Assembly: GCA_000514715.1 (NCBI GenBank)
Contig: AZWL01000020.1
Coordinates: forward strand, 1 to 64,000
Source: Streptomyces sp. CNH099
GTDB lineage: Bacteria > Actinomycetota > Actinomycetes > Streptomycetales > Streptomycetaceae
DNA length: 64,000 nt
Direction: 5' to 3'
Part shown: positions 26,468-34,996 of the stretch, in pieces
Layout: the number at the start of each line of letters is the position of its first letter
Position numbering within the stretch: the first letter of the stretch is position 1
Made by a program: the position numbers and the translations under genes
Notes under the pieces: generated by a model
What the model was told of the DNA's origin: nothing
Database searches by the model: none
Seen by the model: the letters and a program-made list of their open reading frames with translations, nothing else

Positions 26468-28816
26468 ATGTCCGTGAGTCGACGGGGTTTCGTGGGTGCG
26501 GTCACCGCGGGGGTGACGCTGGGGGCCGGCGCGGGCGGTACCGCGAGGGCGCTGGCCGGGCAGGCCCCCGCCGGCAGCGCCGCGCGGCGGGACGACGACT
26601 ACGACGGTTCGGCCATGTGGCTGCGCTACGTGCCGGTCGCCGATCCGCGCCTGCTCCGGCGGTACCGGTGCCAGGCCACCGCCGTCGTCGTGGAGAACGC
26701 CGGACGGAACAAGTCCTACCGCCACACGCGGGACCTGAGCATGGCCCCGGGATCGACCGAGCGGCTGATGGCGTCCACCCTGGAGGCGGCCAGGGAGGAG
26801 CTGGTCCGGGGGCTCGGCGGGCTGCTGGACCGCCCGGTGCGGGTTATCCACAGGCCTGGCCGCGCCCTGCCCGACGGCGCCGTGGTCGTGGGGACCCGGG
26901 AGAGTTCGCCGGCCGTGCGCCGGCTCGTCCCGGCCGGCGACCTGGAGCGGGTCGGCCGGGACGGCTACGTCCTCCGGTCGGTCGCGCAGGGGCGGCGGAC
27001 GTTCACCGTCATCGCGGGCCGCACCGACGTGGGCGCGCTGTACGGCACGTTCGCGTTCCTGCGGCGCATCCAGACGCACCGCTCCCTTGCCGACCTCGAC
27101 CTCGCCGAGAGCCCGAAGGTCGTCAACCGCCACCTGAACTACTGGGACACCGAGCGCCTGTACGCCGGCAACGACGAGTCGGGAACGGGCGGGCTGAACG
27201 GGGAGAACGGCGCGATCTTCAACTTCGCCGCCACCGGCGCCAGCGCCCCGCTGAACCTGCCCGTCGTCCTCGACCGCTACCTCGTGGCGGCGCGGGCGAT
27301 GGCGTCCGTCGGCATCACCGGCATCACCATCAACAACGTCAACGCCGACAACTCCTACCTCACCGACGAGTACATCGCGCAGGAGGCCGCCCTCGCCGAC
27401 GCGCTGCGGCCGTACGGGATCAGGCTCGCCCTCTCCATCAAGTACGCGGCACCCCTGGACAGCCGGTTCGCGCCGGACACGCTCACCGAGGAGCAGATGG
27501 CCCCCACCGACGCCGACTTCCAGGACTGGTGGACCCGCAGGGCCCGCCGGATACAGGAGTCCATACCGGACTTCGCCGGCTTCACCGTCAAGGCCAACTC
27601 CGAGGGCCAGCCGGGCCCCCAGGACTTCGGCTACGACCACGGCGACGGCGCCAACGGCATGGCGACCGCCGTGGCCCCCCTCGGCCTGAAGATCTACTGG
27701 CGGACCTTCGTCTACAACCCCGACGTGGACAGCGACCGGCTGAAGCGGGCCTACCTGGAGTTCGGCCACATCGACGACGAGCCCCAGCCCGACGGCACCA
27801 CCGGCCGCTTCCGGGACAACGTGTTCCTCCAGACCAAGAACGGCCCCCTGGACTTCCAGGCGAGGGAGCCGGTGCACCCGATGTTCGGCCGGATGGAGAA
27901 CACCAACCAGGCCATCGAGCTGCAGATCACCCAGGAGTACACCGGCCAGAACCGGATGCTCTGCTTCCTGGCCCCCATGTGGGAGGAGATCTTCAAGACC
28001 GACACGTACGCCACGGACGAGCAGGGTCAGCTGCTCGACAAGCGCCTGGTCGGCCACGTCGTGGACGGAACGGCGCAGGACCACTCGGACACCGCCGTCG
28101 TCGGCGTGGCCAACCTCGGCAACGCGGACAACCTGACCGGGCACCACTTCTCCCAGGCGAACCTGTACGCCTTCGGCCGCCAGGCCTGGGACTGGACGCT
28201 GGACTCCGGGGACATCGCCGCCGACTGGGTGCGGATGACGTGGGGGAACAGCCGGGAGGTGGTCGACGTGATCGTCTCCATGATGATGGGCTCCTGGGAG
28301 GCGCTGGTGAGCTACCAGACCCCGCTCGGGATCGGCCACCAGTTCACCGCCGACGTGCACTACGGCCCGGGCCCCTCGGAGTCGCACCTCCCGCGCGAGG
28401 ACTGGAACCCCGTCTACTACAACCAGGCGGACAGCGTCGGCCTGGGCTACGACCGCTCCCCCACCGGAAGCGACCTCACCGCCCAGTACTTCCCCGTCCT
28501 GGCGGCCAGGTACGGGGACATCGGGACCGTCCCCGAGAACCTCATGATGTGGTTCCACCACGTGCCCTGGGACCACCCCATGAGCAGCGGCAGGATCTTC
28601 TGGGACGAGCTGGTCCACCACTACTACTCGGGCGTCCGGTACGTCGGCGGGATGCGGCGGGCCTGGGACTCCCTGGAGTCCCGGATCGACGCCCGCCGCT
28701 TCGCCGAGGTCAAGGCCAAGCTGGCGCTCCACGAGACGGACGCGGCCGACTGGCGGGACACCTGCGTGGGCTACTGGCAGCGGTTCAGCGGCCGGGACAT
28801 CCGCGAGCCGGGCTGA
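26468..28816 (+). CDS. Tat-exported GH67 alpha-glucuronidase
   Basis: A 782-residue GH67 enzyme, longer than the usual 680-700 because of its export signal (SVSRRGFVGAVTAG) and N-terminal extension. It removes (4-O-methyl)glucuronic acid from short xylo-oligosaccharides. Catalytic residues by family pattern: Glu379 in KANSEGQPGP, Asp462 in KNGPLDFQAREP, Glu490 in LQITQEYTGQ. Most bacterial GH67 enzymes are cytoplasmic, so export is notable. It works on the products of the upstream GH30 enzyme. It is convergent with the lactonase gene. Confidence 0.93.
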   Translation: MSVSRRGFVGAVTAGVTLGAGAGGTARALAGQAPAGSAARRDDDYDGSAMWLRYVPVADPRLLRRYRCQATAVVVENAGRNKSYRHTRDLSMAPGSTERLMASTLEAAREELVRGLGGLLDRPVRVIHRPGRALPDGAVVVGTRESSPAVRRLVPAGDLERVGRDGYVLRSVAQGRRTFTVIAGRTDVGALYGTFAFLRRIQTHRSLADLDLAESPKVVNRHLNYWDTERLYAGNDESGTGGLNGENGAIFNFAATGASAPLNLPVVLDRYLVAARAMASVGITGITINNVNADNSYLTDEYIAQEAALADALRPYGIRLALSIKYAAPLDSRFAPDTLTEEQMAPTDADFQDWWTRRARRIQESIPDFAGFTVKANSEGQPGPQDFGYDHGDGANGMATAVAPLGLKIYWRTFVYNPDVDSDRLKRAYLEFGHIDDEPQPDGTTGRFRDNVFLQTKNGPLDFQAREPVHPMFGRMENTNQAIELQITQEYTGQNRMLCFLAPMWEEIFKTDTYATDEQGQLLDKRLVGHVVDGTAQDHSDTAVVGVANLGNADNLTGHHFSQANLYAFGRQAWDWTLDSGDIAADWVRMTWGNSREVVDVIVSMMMGSWEALVSYQTPLGIGHQFTADVHYGPGPSESHLPREDWNPVYYNQADSVGLGYDRSPTGSDLTAQYFPVLAARYGDIGTVPENLMMWFHHVPWDHPMSSGRIFWDELVHHYYSGVRYVGGMRRAWDSLESRIDARRFAEVKAKLALHETDAADWRDTCVGYWQRFSGRDIREPG

Positions 28817-28862
28817 CCCGCCGGCGCGCGGACGTGCCGGCGCGCCGACGCGGGCCGGCGGG
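28817..28862. terminator. Two-way hairpin between GH67 and lactonase
   Basis: CCCGCCGGC (28817-28825) pairs with GCCGGCGGG (28854-28862); the loop is itself GC-rich and self-complementary (GCCGGCGCGCCG region). It fills the 49-bp gap between convergent stops. Confidence 0.6.
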
Positions 28863-28865
28863 GGC

Positions 28866-29702
28866 TCACCCCGCGAACGGCGGCTGCGGCAGCCCGCGGC
28901 CCGCGTCCGGCAGGACCAGCACCGACCCCGCCAGCGGGTGCGCGTCGTCCAGCGACGAGGAGGTGACGTACAGGTCGGTCAGCTCCGGGCCGCCGAACGC
29001 GCACGAGGTGGGGCGGCGCACCGGCACGTCCACCGTGCGGTCCAGGGTGCCGTCGGGGGCGTAGCGGCGGACGGCGGCGCCGTCCCACAGCGCGACCCAG
29101 ACGTACCCCTCGGCGTCGACGCACAGCCCGTCGGGCGTGCCCGGGGTGTCCTCGACGGCGGCGAAGAGGCGCCGGCCGGCGAGCCCGGTGCCGTCGGTGT
29201 CGAAGACGTCGATCCGGCCCGTGGGGGTGTCGGCGTAGTACATCAGCCGGCCGTCCGGGCTCCAGCCGGTGCCGTTGCTGATGGCGACGTCGTCCAGGAC
29301 GACGGTCTGCGTACCGTCGCCGGTGACCCGGGCCAGGGTGCCGCCGCCGGGGGCGGCGTCGTAGCGCATGGTGCCCGCCCACAGCGCGCCGTCGGGGGCC
29401 ACCATCGCCTCGTTGCCGCGGCGGCCGGGGACCGGCTCGTGCACGAGCCAGCGGAACGCGCCGTCCGCGTCGTAGAGCCCGACGCCGTCGCGCAGGTTGA
29501 CTACCAATCCGGCGCCGCCGGCGCGCGGCTTGGCGGCGCCGACGTGCTGCTCGGTGGCCTGCACGGTGCGCCTGCCGGTGGCCGGTTCGTACCCGTGGAT
29601 GCGGGCGCCCAGGATGTCCACCCAGATCAGCCGGCCGGCCGCGGGGTCCCACGTGGGCCCTTCGCCCAGCTCGGCGCGCGTGTGTACGGCCACGTCCAGC
29701 AT
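28866..29702 (-). CDS. SMP-30/gluconolactonase-like lactonase
   Basis: A 278-residue six-bladed propeller lactonase. Metal-site signatures: Glu in ELGEGPTWDP, Asn in ISNGTGWSPDG, and Asp in GTPDGLCVDAEG. It would open an aldono-lactone to the aldonate, the step between the dehydrogenase and the enolase-superfamily dehydratase. ATG 29702 has GAGGAG 10 nt upstream; a GTG at 29708 (two codons earlier) overlaps the iclR stop as GTGA and is an alternative. It is co-transcribed behind iclR. Confidence 0.88.
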   Translation of the reverse strand: MLDVAVHTRAELGEGPTWDPAAGRLIWVDILGARIHGYEPATGRRTVQATEQHVGAAKPRAGGAGLVVNLRDGVGLYDADGAFRWLVHEPVPGRRGNEAMVAPDGALWAGTMRYDAAPGGGTLARVTGDGTQTVVLDDVAISNGTGWSPDGRLMYYADTPTGRIDVFDTDGTGLAGRRLFAAVEDTPGTPDGLCVDAEGYVWVALWDGAAVRRYAPDGTLDRTVDVPVRRPTSCAFGGPELTDLYVTSSSLDDAHPLAGSVLVLPDAGRGLPQPPFAG

Positions 29703-29704
29703 CG

Positions 29705-30505
29705 TCACCTGGCTCCTCGGGGGGTCGTCAGCGGTCCCGGGCCCCGGTGGCCCAGGCGCTCGGACAGCCGGCCCGCGCCCTTCGCGGCCAGCTCCGCCAG
29801 CTCGTCCCGGCGCTCCGCGCTCCAGCGGATCATCGGCACCGAGATGCTGAGCGCGGCGACCACCCGGCCCGCGGAGTCGTGCACGGGCGCGGCCACGCAG
29901 CTGACGTCGGGGTTGGACTCGCGCTCCTCGACCGCGGTGCCGCGCTCCCGGACGGCGGCGAGGTGGTGGCGCAGCTCGCGTACGGAGGTGAGGCTGCGGT
30001 CCGTCATCGCCGCCAGCGGGCGGCTCTCCGGCAGCCGGGCGTCGAGGGCCTGCTCGGGCAGCGAGGCGAGCAGCATCTTGCCGACGGCGGTGCAGTGCGC
30101 GGGCAGCCGGCGCCCGGCGGCGGAGACCATCCGCACCGCGCGGGTGCTGTCGACCTTCGCGATGTAGATGACGTCGGTGTCCTCCAGGATCGCGATGTGC
30201 ACCGTCTCGTCGCACGTCTCGGCGACCTCGCGGGCGACCTCGCGGCCCTCGGCGGCCAGGTCGAGCTGCTCGCCGTAGGTGCTGCCCAGCTGGTACGTGC
30301 GCACCCCCAGGCGGTAGCGCCCGGGCTGGCCGGGGACGGCGCTGAGGTAGGAGCGGGCGGCCAGGGTGGTGACCAGCTCGTGCACGGTCGTGCGGGGCAG
30401 GCCCAGCTTGCGGGTGATCTCGGGCGCGGAGAGCGTCGTGTCCCGGTCGAGGAACAGCTCCAGGATGTCGAGCGCACGCGTCACGGCCGGTACCAGTCGC
30501 CCCAT
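29705..30505 (-). CDS. IclR-family regulator of the sugar locus
   Basis: A 266-residue regulator: winged helix at about residues 8-60 (LSAPEITRKLGLPRTTVHELVTTLAARSYL) and an IclR effector domain (CTAVGKMLLASLP; VSCVAAPVHDSAGRVVAALSISVP). ATG 30505 follows GGGGAG. Site C (30549-30564) lies 44 bp upstream and is identical over 16 bp to site B before the importer operon, so autoregulation and control of that operon are likely. It is in one operon with the lactonase. Confidence 0.9.
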   Translation of the reverse strand: MGRLVPAVTRALDILELFLDRDTTLSAPEITRKLGLPRTTVHELVTTLAARSYLSAVPGQPGRYRLGVRTYQLGSTYGEQLDLAAEGREVAREVAETCDETVHIAILEDTDVIYIAKVDSTRAVRMVSAAGRRLPAHCTAVGKMLLASLPEQALDARLPESRPLAAMTDRSLTSVRELRHHLAAVRERGTAVEERESNPDVSCVAAPVHDSAGRVVAALSISVPMIRWSAERRDELAELAAKGAGRLSERLGHRGPGPLTTPRGAR

Positions 30506-30548
30506 TGCGCTCCCCACCCTCTCTGCCGCCCCTCGACCGTCTCCGTCA

Positions 30549-30564
30549 TCCGAAATATCGATCA
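30549..30564. promoter_or_regulatory. IclR-type motif, site C
   Basis: TCCGAAATATCGATCA, the same 16 bases as site B. A second partial copy, ATCGAAATGACG, follows at about 30568-30579. AT-rich words this long rarely repeat by chance in DNA of this GC content. Confidence 0.75.
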
Positions 30565-30644
30565 GCAATCGAAATGACGAACGCAGCGTAACGCCCGCGT
30601 CCACGACGGGCAATGGGGGGTGCGGGGATTCGGTGTCCGCGGGT

Positions 30645-31133
30645 TCAGAGGTCCACGTGCATGCAGTGCAGGCCGACCAGGCCCTCGACCGGGTGCCGGA
30701 ACGCGCGGGGCTGGGTGCCGGTGATGCGGAAGCCGAGGGACTCGTAGAGCTTGACCGCGTGGATGTTGGTCTCGGCCACCGCGTTGAACTCCATCGACAG
30801 GAAGCCCCGCGCCCGGGCCCAGCGGAGCGAGTCCTCGCAGAGCGCCCGGCCCACGCCGCGCGCGTGCCGGTCCGGGTCGACCATGTAGCTGGCGCTGGCG
30901 ACGTGGTCGCCGTTGCCCGGGCGGTTGGTGTTCATCTTCGCCGAGCCCACGATCAGGCCCTCGTCGTCGATCGCGACGGTCGTACGGTCCGGGGGCGGCA
31001 GCAGCCACAGCGCGCGCGCCTGCTCGGAGCTGAGGTCCGGCGGGTAGGCGTAGGTCTCGCCGGCGGCGACGATCCGGTGGAAGAAGGGCCAGACGGCGGG
31101 CCAGTCGTCGGCGGTGGCGTCCCTGATCAGCAT
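30645..31133 (-). CDS. GNAT-family N-acetyltransferase
   Basis: A 162-residue acetyltransferase. It has the acetyl-CoA-binding motif DRHARGVGRALCEDSLRWA and the C-terminal AVKLYESLGF motif. The substrate cannot be predicted. ATG 31133 chosen by family start (MLIRDATADDW). It is divergent from the phosphatase gene. Confidence 0.88.
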   Translation of the reverse strand: MLIRDATADDWPAVWPFFHRIVAAGETYAYPPDLSSEQARALWLLPPPDRTTVAIDDEGLIVGSAKMNTNRPGNGDHVASASYMVDPDRHARGVGRALCEDSLRWARARGFLSMEFNAVAETNIHAVKLYESLGFRITGTQPRAFRHPVEGLVGLHCMHVDL

Positions 31134-31239
31134 GGGGTCAGGATGCCGGGGCGGCGCGGGCGGCGCCACCCGATTGTCCCGCGCCGGGCGGGCCGGCGGC
31201 CCACTCGAATATTCGTACAAAAGGTGCGAAAGTAGCCGC

Positions 31240-33297
31240 ATGAGCGACCGGGGAGGCACGGCGACGCCGGCCCCGGAGGCAGGCGACTGGCCCGCGCACG
31301 CGGACCTCAGCATGGAGCTCAACCACATGGGGAGCTTCGACTGGGACCTCGACGCCGGGCAGATGTACCTGGACGACGGGGCGCTGCGGGTGTTCGACCT
31401 GCGGCCGGAGGAGTACGACGGCGACCCCCGCACCCTGGCGGGCCGCGTGACGGCCGAGGAGGGTGCGCGGCTGGAGGCCATGGTGAGCGGGGCCATCGCG
31501 GAGGGCCGCCCGGCATACGGCGCGTACATGCAGGTGCGGCTGCGCGACGGCACCAGCCGCTGGACGCACACCCAGGGCACCATCCTCCGCGACGACGACG
31601 GCACGGCCCACCGCATCATCGGCATGGTCCGCGACGCCACGCTGGAGCTGAACTACTCCGCGCAGCAGCTCGCGCTGGACCGGGAGCGGCGCCGGCAGAC
31701 CAGCGTCGTGGAGCTGACCACGGCGCTGCTGGCCGACGCCCGGACCGTGCCCGACGTGATCGACGTGCTCGGCGGCGCGGAGGGGCTGGCCCGGCTCGGC
31801 GCGGTGAACATGGTCCTGGGTCTGGTGGAGGCCGGGCGGATCGCGATCGTCGCCCGCGGCGAGGGGGTGGACGCACCGCTGACGGAGTACTCCCGGGTCG
31901 ACGACCCCGGGCTGCCGCTGAGCGAGGTGGTGCGCACCGGCCAGCCGCGGCTGGTGCTCTCCCGGGCCGAGTTCGCCGCCGCCTACCCGCGGCTCTACCC
32001 GTACGCGGAGGCCATGGGCATCGACTCCGCCGCGTACCTGCCGCTGATCGCCGAGGGGCGCGTCATCGGCGCGCTGGGCCTGTCCTACCGCGGCAAGACC
32101 GCCTTCTCGCCGGAGGAGCGCAACCTGCTCGTCGCGCTGAGCAGCGGCATCGGGCAGAGCCTGCAGCGCGCCAAGCTGCACGACCGCGAGCACGACCTGG
32201 CCGAGGACCTGCAGCAGGCCATGCTCCCGCGCAGCATCCCCGAGGTGCCCGGCGCCGAGATCGCCGTGCGCTACCGGGCGGCGCACGAGGGGCAGGACAT
32301 CGGCGGCGACTGGTACGACGTGATCTCGCTGCCCGGCGGCCGCGTCGGCGTCGTCATCGGCGACGTGCAGGGCCACGACACGCAGGCCGCCGCGGTCATG
32401 GGGCAGCTGCGCATCGTGCTGCGGGCGTACGCGGGCGAGGGGCACGCGCCCGGCACGGTGATGGCCCGGGCCTCGGAGTTCCTGCACGAGCTGGACACCG
32501 AGCGCTTCGCGACCTGCACGTACGCCGAGATCGACCTGGCCAGCGGCGCCCTGCGGCTGGTCCGCGCCGGGCACATCGACCCGCTGGTGCGGCACGCCGA
32601 CGGCCGCTGCCGCTGGCTGCCCGTGCCGGGCGGGCTGCCGCTCGGCCTCTCGGCGACGTTCGGCCCGCTGGACTACCCCGTGACGGCCCTGGCCCTCGAC
32701 CCCGGCGACGCGCTGCTGATGTGCACCGACGGCCTGGTGGAGGTGCCCGGCACCGACCTGCACGACGGCCTGGCGCAGCTGGCGGAGCTGGTACGCACCG
32801 GGCCGCGCGACATCGGGGAGCTGTCCGACCGGCTGTGCGACGTGGTGGACGAGCGGGACATCGAGGACGACATGGCGCTGGTGATGCTCCGCCGCACCGC
32901 GGGCGGCACCGCAGAGCCCGGCGGCCGGCTGCGCCAGTTCATCCCGCCCGCCGACCCCGACGCGCTGTCCGCCGCCCGGCACATGATCCGCGGTGCGGTG
33001 CGCTCCTGGGGCGCGGAGGAGCGCGCGGACGAGATCGAGCTGGTCGCCGACGAGCTGATCACCAACGCGCTGCTGCACACGGACGGCCCGGCGGCGGTGA
33101 CGATCCGGCCGCTCAGCGGCCCCGGGCGCCGGTTGCGCGTCGAGGTCGAGGACCGCTCCAGCGCGCTGCCGCACCGCCGCGAACCGGGCGAGGCGGGCGT
33201 CTCGGGCCGGGGCCTGCTGCTGGTCGACCGGCTGGCGGACGTGTGGGGCGTGGAGCCGCGCGGCAACGACAAGTGCGTGTGGGCCGAGTTCGGCTGA
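31240..33297 (+). CDS. PAS-GAF-SpoIIE phosphatase with HATPase domain
   Basis: A 685-residue cytoplasmic signalling protein. Order: PAS (about 20-130, GSFDWDLDAGQMYLD to GMVRDATLELN), GAF (about 150-305), PP2C/SpoIIE phosphatase (about 320-550; GGDWYDVISLPGGRVGVVIGDVQGH, CTDGLVE, DDMALVML), and an anti-sigma-like HATPase (about 560-685; ELVADELITNALLHT, GRGLLLVDRLAD). Such proteins dephosphorylate anti-sigma antagonists and can also act as kinases. Streptomyces has dozens; partner unknown. A palindrome CGAATATTCG (31206-31215) lies before the start. Confidence 0.92.
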   Translation: MSDRGGTATPAPEAGDWPAHADLSMELNHMGSFDWDLDAGQMYLDDGALRVFDLRPEEYDGDPRTLAGRVTAEEGARLEAMVSGAIAEGRPAYGAYMQVRLRDGTSRWTHTQGTILRDDDGTAHRIIGMVRDATLELNYSAQQLALDRERRRQTSVVELTTALLADARTVPDVIDVLGGAEGLARLGAVNMVLGLVEAGRIAIVARGEGVDAPLTEYSRVDDPGLPLSEVVRTGQPRLVLSRAEFAAAYPRLYPYAEAMGIDSAAYLPLIAEGRVIGALGLSYRGKTAFSPEERNLLVALSSGIGQSLQRAKLHDREHDLAEDLQQAMLPRSIPEVPGAEIAVRYRAAHEGQDIGGDWYDVISLPGGRVGVVIGDVQGHDTQAAAVMGQLRIVLRAYAGEGHAPGTVMARASEFLHELDTERFATCTYAEIDLASGALRLVRAGHIDPLVRHADGRCRWLPVPGGLPLGLSATFGPLDYPVTALALDPGDALLMCTDGLVEVPGTDLHDGLAQLAELVRTGPRDIGELSDRLCDVVDERDIEDDMALVMLRRTAGGTAEPGGRLRQFIPPADPDALSAARHMIRGAVRSWGAEERADEIELVADELITNALLHTDGPAAVTIRPLSGPGRRLRVEVEDRSSALPHRREPGEAGVSGRGLLLVDRLADVWGVEPRGNDKCVWAEFG

Positions 33298-33298
33298 G

Positions 33299-33331
33299 TT
33301 CCGCCGGGGTTCCGCCGGGGTTCCGCCGGGG
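33299..33331. repeat. 11-bp tandem repeat
   Basis: Three perfect copies of TTCCGCCGGGG plus a partial fourth (TTCCGC), starting just after the phosphatase stop. It may be replication slippage; each unit can form a weak hairpin with its neighbour. Confidence 0.7.
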
Positions 33332-33497
33332 TTCCGCTGCCCCGCCGCCCGCGCCGCCGGGGACCGGGAGACCACAGCGACGCGCCACCGGACGGTGACT
33401 ACTTGTCATCTGGTCGACAATTTTTCGCCATCTGCCCCACGGCGTGTCGCGGCGTGTCCCGGCGCCCGCGGCCGGAACCGCGCGGGCATGGCAAAGC

Positions 33498-33524
33498 CCC
33501 CGCCGCGCCCGTGACGCGACGGGG
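33498..33524 (-). terminator. Terminator of the small membrane-protein gene
   Basis: CCCCGCCGCG (33498-33507) pairs with CGCGACGGGG (33515-33524) with one mismatch; it lies 13 bp beyond the stop at 33537 in the direction of transcription and is followed by CTTTGCC. Confidence 0.55.
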
Positions 33525-33536
33525 ACTCGTACCAGG

Positions 33537-33680
33537 TCAGCGGCCGTCGAAGCTGATGAGCGGGACGTTGGGCTGCTCGGGCGTGGCGGTCAGCGCGGCC
33601 ACCATGCCGAAGGCTGCGCCCACGGCGAGAGCGGCGGCGGCGACGCTGGTCACCACGGCGGCTACCAGTCGGTTCTGCAT
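33537..33680 (-). CDS. Small DUF2613-like membrane protein
   Basis: A 47-residue protein, MQNRLVAAVVTSVAAAALAV onwards, with one hydrophobic helix followed by ALTATPEQPNVPLISFDGR. Size and layout resemble the actinobacterial DUF2613 family. I chose ATG 33680; longer frames lack a sensible start. There is no ribosome site, and the likely -10 (CACACT, 33689-33694 on the minus strand) lies 8 nt before the ATG, so the mRNA may be leaderless. Function unknown. Confidence 0.65.
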   Translation of the reverse strand: MQNRLVAAVVTSVAAAALAVGAAFGMVAALTATPEQPNVPLISFDGR

Positions 33681-33703
33681 GGACGCTGAGTGTGGGAGCA
33701 GCA

Positions 33704-33733
33704 TTGACACCCTGTCAAGCACAGCCGTACGTT
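33704..33733. promoter_or_regulatory. Divergent promoter with shared palindromic -35
   Basis: TTGACA-CCC-TGTCAA (33704-33718) is a perfect palindrome giving a consensus -35 on each strand. Rightward: 18-bp spacer and TACGTT (33728-33733) for the DUF3068 gene. Leftward: 18-bp spacer and CACACT for the small gene. Confidence 0.65.
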
Positions 33734-33802
33734 ACCGACCCGTAGAACTTGCACCGCGGTGACAAACCAGCGTCGTAAACCAGCCCCTGCCGGGAGTGCA
33801 GC

Positions 33803-34816
33803 ATGAGCCGCCGTACCGCGTCACCCCTGTCCCTCGTTCTGTTGGGGTTGGGCGTCTTCCTGCTCGTGCTCGCCCCCATGCTCGCGTTCTACGTCGAGCC
33901 CCGGGCCAAGCTGAATCCCGTCGACATCGACTCGACGACCCGCTACGAGGGCACCGGGACCTTCTACGACGCCGACGCGCAGAAGGAGCGGGAGAACCAG
34001 GAGATCACCATCGTCCGGCGGGTGCTCGGCGACGTCGCGGCCGGCGACGACGACACCGCCGTCTGGGACGCCGCCACCGCCATCGACACCCCGCTGACCA
34101 GGGAGATCGACGATCCGCGCCGCTCATTCCAGTTCACCGTCGAGCGGTGGGTCATGGACCGGGAGACCAACCTCCCGGAGCACTGCTGCGACGAGAACAC
34201 CGGCGTGGACGGCAACCGGTTCGGCGGCGACGCGTACCTGAAGTTCCCCTTCGACGTCGACAAGGAGCACACCTACCGCTGGTGGGACAGCACCGCCCAG
34301 GACGTCGTGGCGCTGCGGTACGACGGCACGAAGGAGATCCAGGGCTACACCGGACTCGCCTTCACCGGCAAGGTCGAGCCGGTCAAGACCGGCACCCGGC
34401 AGGTGCCCGGGGCCATGGTCGGGCTGCCCGACAAGGACCAGGTGTTCGCCGACGAGTGGTATGCCAACGAGAAGATCGAGCTGGTCGCCGACGAGCGCAC
34501 CGGCCGGATCATCTACGCCTCCATCGCGCCGAAGAAGACGCTGCGCCAGCCCGGCGGCGGTACCGACGAGGTCACCCTGCTGCACAGCGACGGCATCGCG
34601 TTCACCGAGGAGACCCAGCAGGAGCAGGTGGACCTCGCCGACGAGGACAGCAGCAGGCTGCAGCTGGTCGGCGAGACCCTGCCGGTCGTCGCCCTCGTGG
34701 CCGGCTTCGTACTCGCGGGCGCCGGCGCCGTGCTGCTGGCCCGCGGCGGCCGGCCGGACGAGCCGGACCGCGACCGGGAGCCCGACGGGGTCCCGCCGCA
34801 GCCGGTCGCGGCCTGA
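33803..34816 (+). CDS. DUF3068 membrane protein
   Basis: A 337-residue protein with an N-terminal helix (about 8-30), a large outside domain and a second helix (about 290-315), then a charged tail. The sequence pattern (AFYVEPRAKLNPVDIDSTTRYEGTG; YRWWDSTAQDV; YTGLAFTGKVEP) fits DUF3068, also called the PorA-like family. It opens a block with glycosyltransferase, methyltransferase and AftD-like genes, which suggests an envelope role. ATG 33803 follows GGGAG. No enzymatic motif is seen. Confidence 0.85.
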   Translation: MSRRTASPLSLVLLGLGVFLLVLAPMLAFYVEPRAKLNPVDIDSTTRYEGTGTFYDADAQKERENQEITIVRRVLGDVAAGDDDTAVWDAATAIDTPLTREIDDPRRSFQFTVERWVMDRETNLPEHCCDENTGVDGNRFGGDAYLKFPFDVDKEHTYRWWDSTAQDVVALRYDGTKEIQGYTGLAFTGKVEPVKTGTRQVPGAMVGLPDKDQVFADEWYANEKIELVADERTGRIIYASIAPKKTLRQPGGGTDEVTLLHSDGIAFTEETQQEQVDLADEDSSRLQLVGETLPVVALVAGFVLAGAGAVLLARGGRPDEPDRDREPDGVPPQPVAA

Positions 34817-34844
34817 TGCCCCCCACCCCCCACCCCGTGGCGGG

Positions 34845-34870
34845 GGCGCCGGTTTCCCCCGGCCGGCGCC
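34845..34870 (+). terminator. Hairpin after the DUF3068 gene
   Basis: GGCGCCGG (34845-34852) and CCGGCGCC (34863-34870) around a pyrimidine-rich 10-nt loop, 29 bp after the stop. The 180-bp gap beyond it shows no gene. Confidence 0.5.
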
Positions 34871-34996
34871 TCCGTCACCCCCTCGCCTTACGACCCCTCC
34901 CCGACCGCCATGCCGCACCCCACGAACGATCCCCGGACTCCCGCCCAAGCCCGCCCTGAACCACCTGCCCGCACCCTGAGACGAGTTGGAGCGACG

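Noticed and set aside
26414..28732. 772-codon minus-strand frame
   Set aside because: Antisense to GH67, Val/Gly/His-rich, no domain.
31206..31215. CGAATATTCG as a further IclR site
   Set aside because: It shares only the CGAAT core with the 14-bp motif and lies before an unrelated phosphatase gene.
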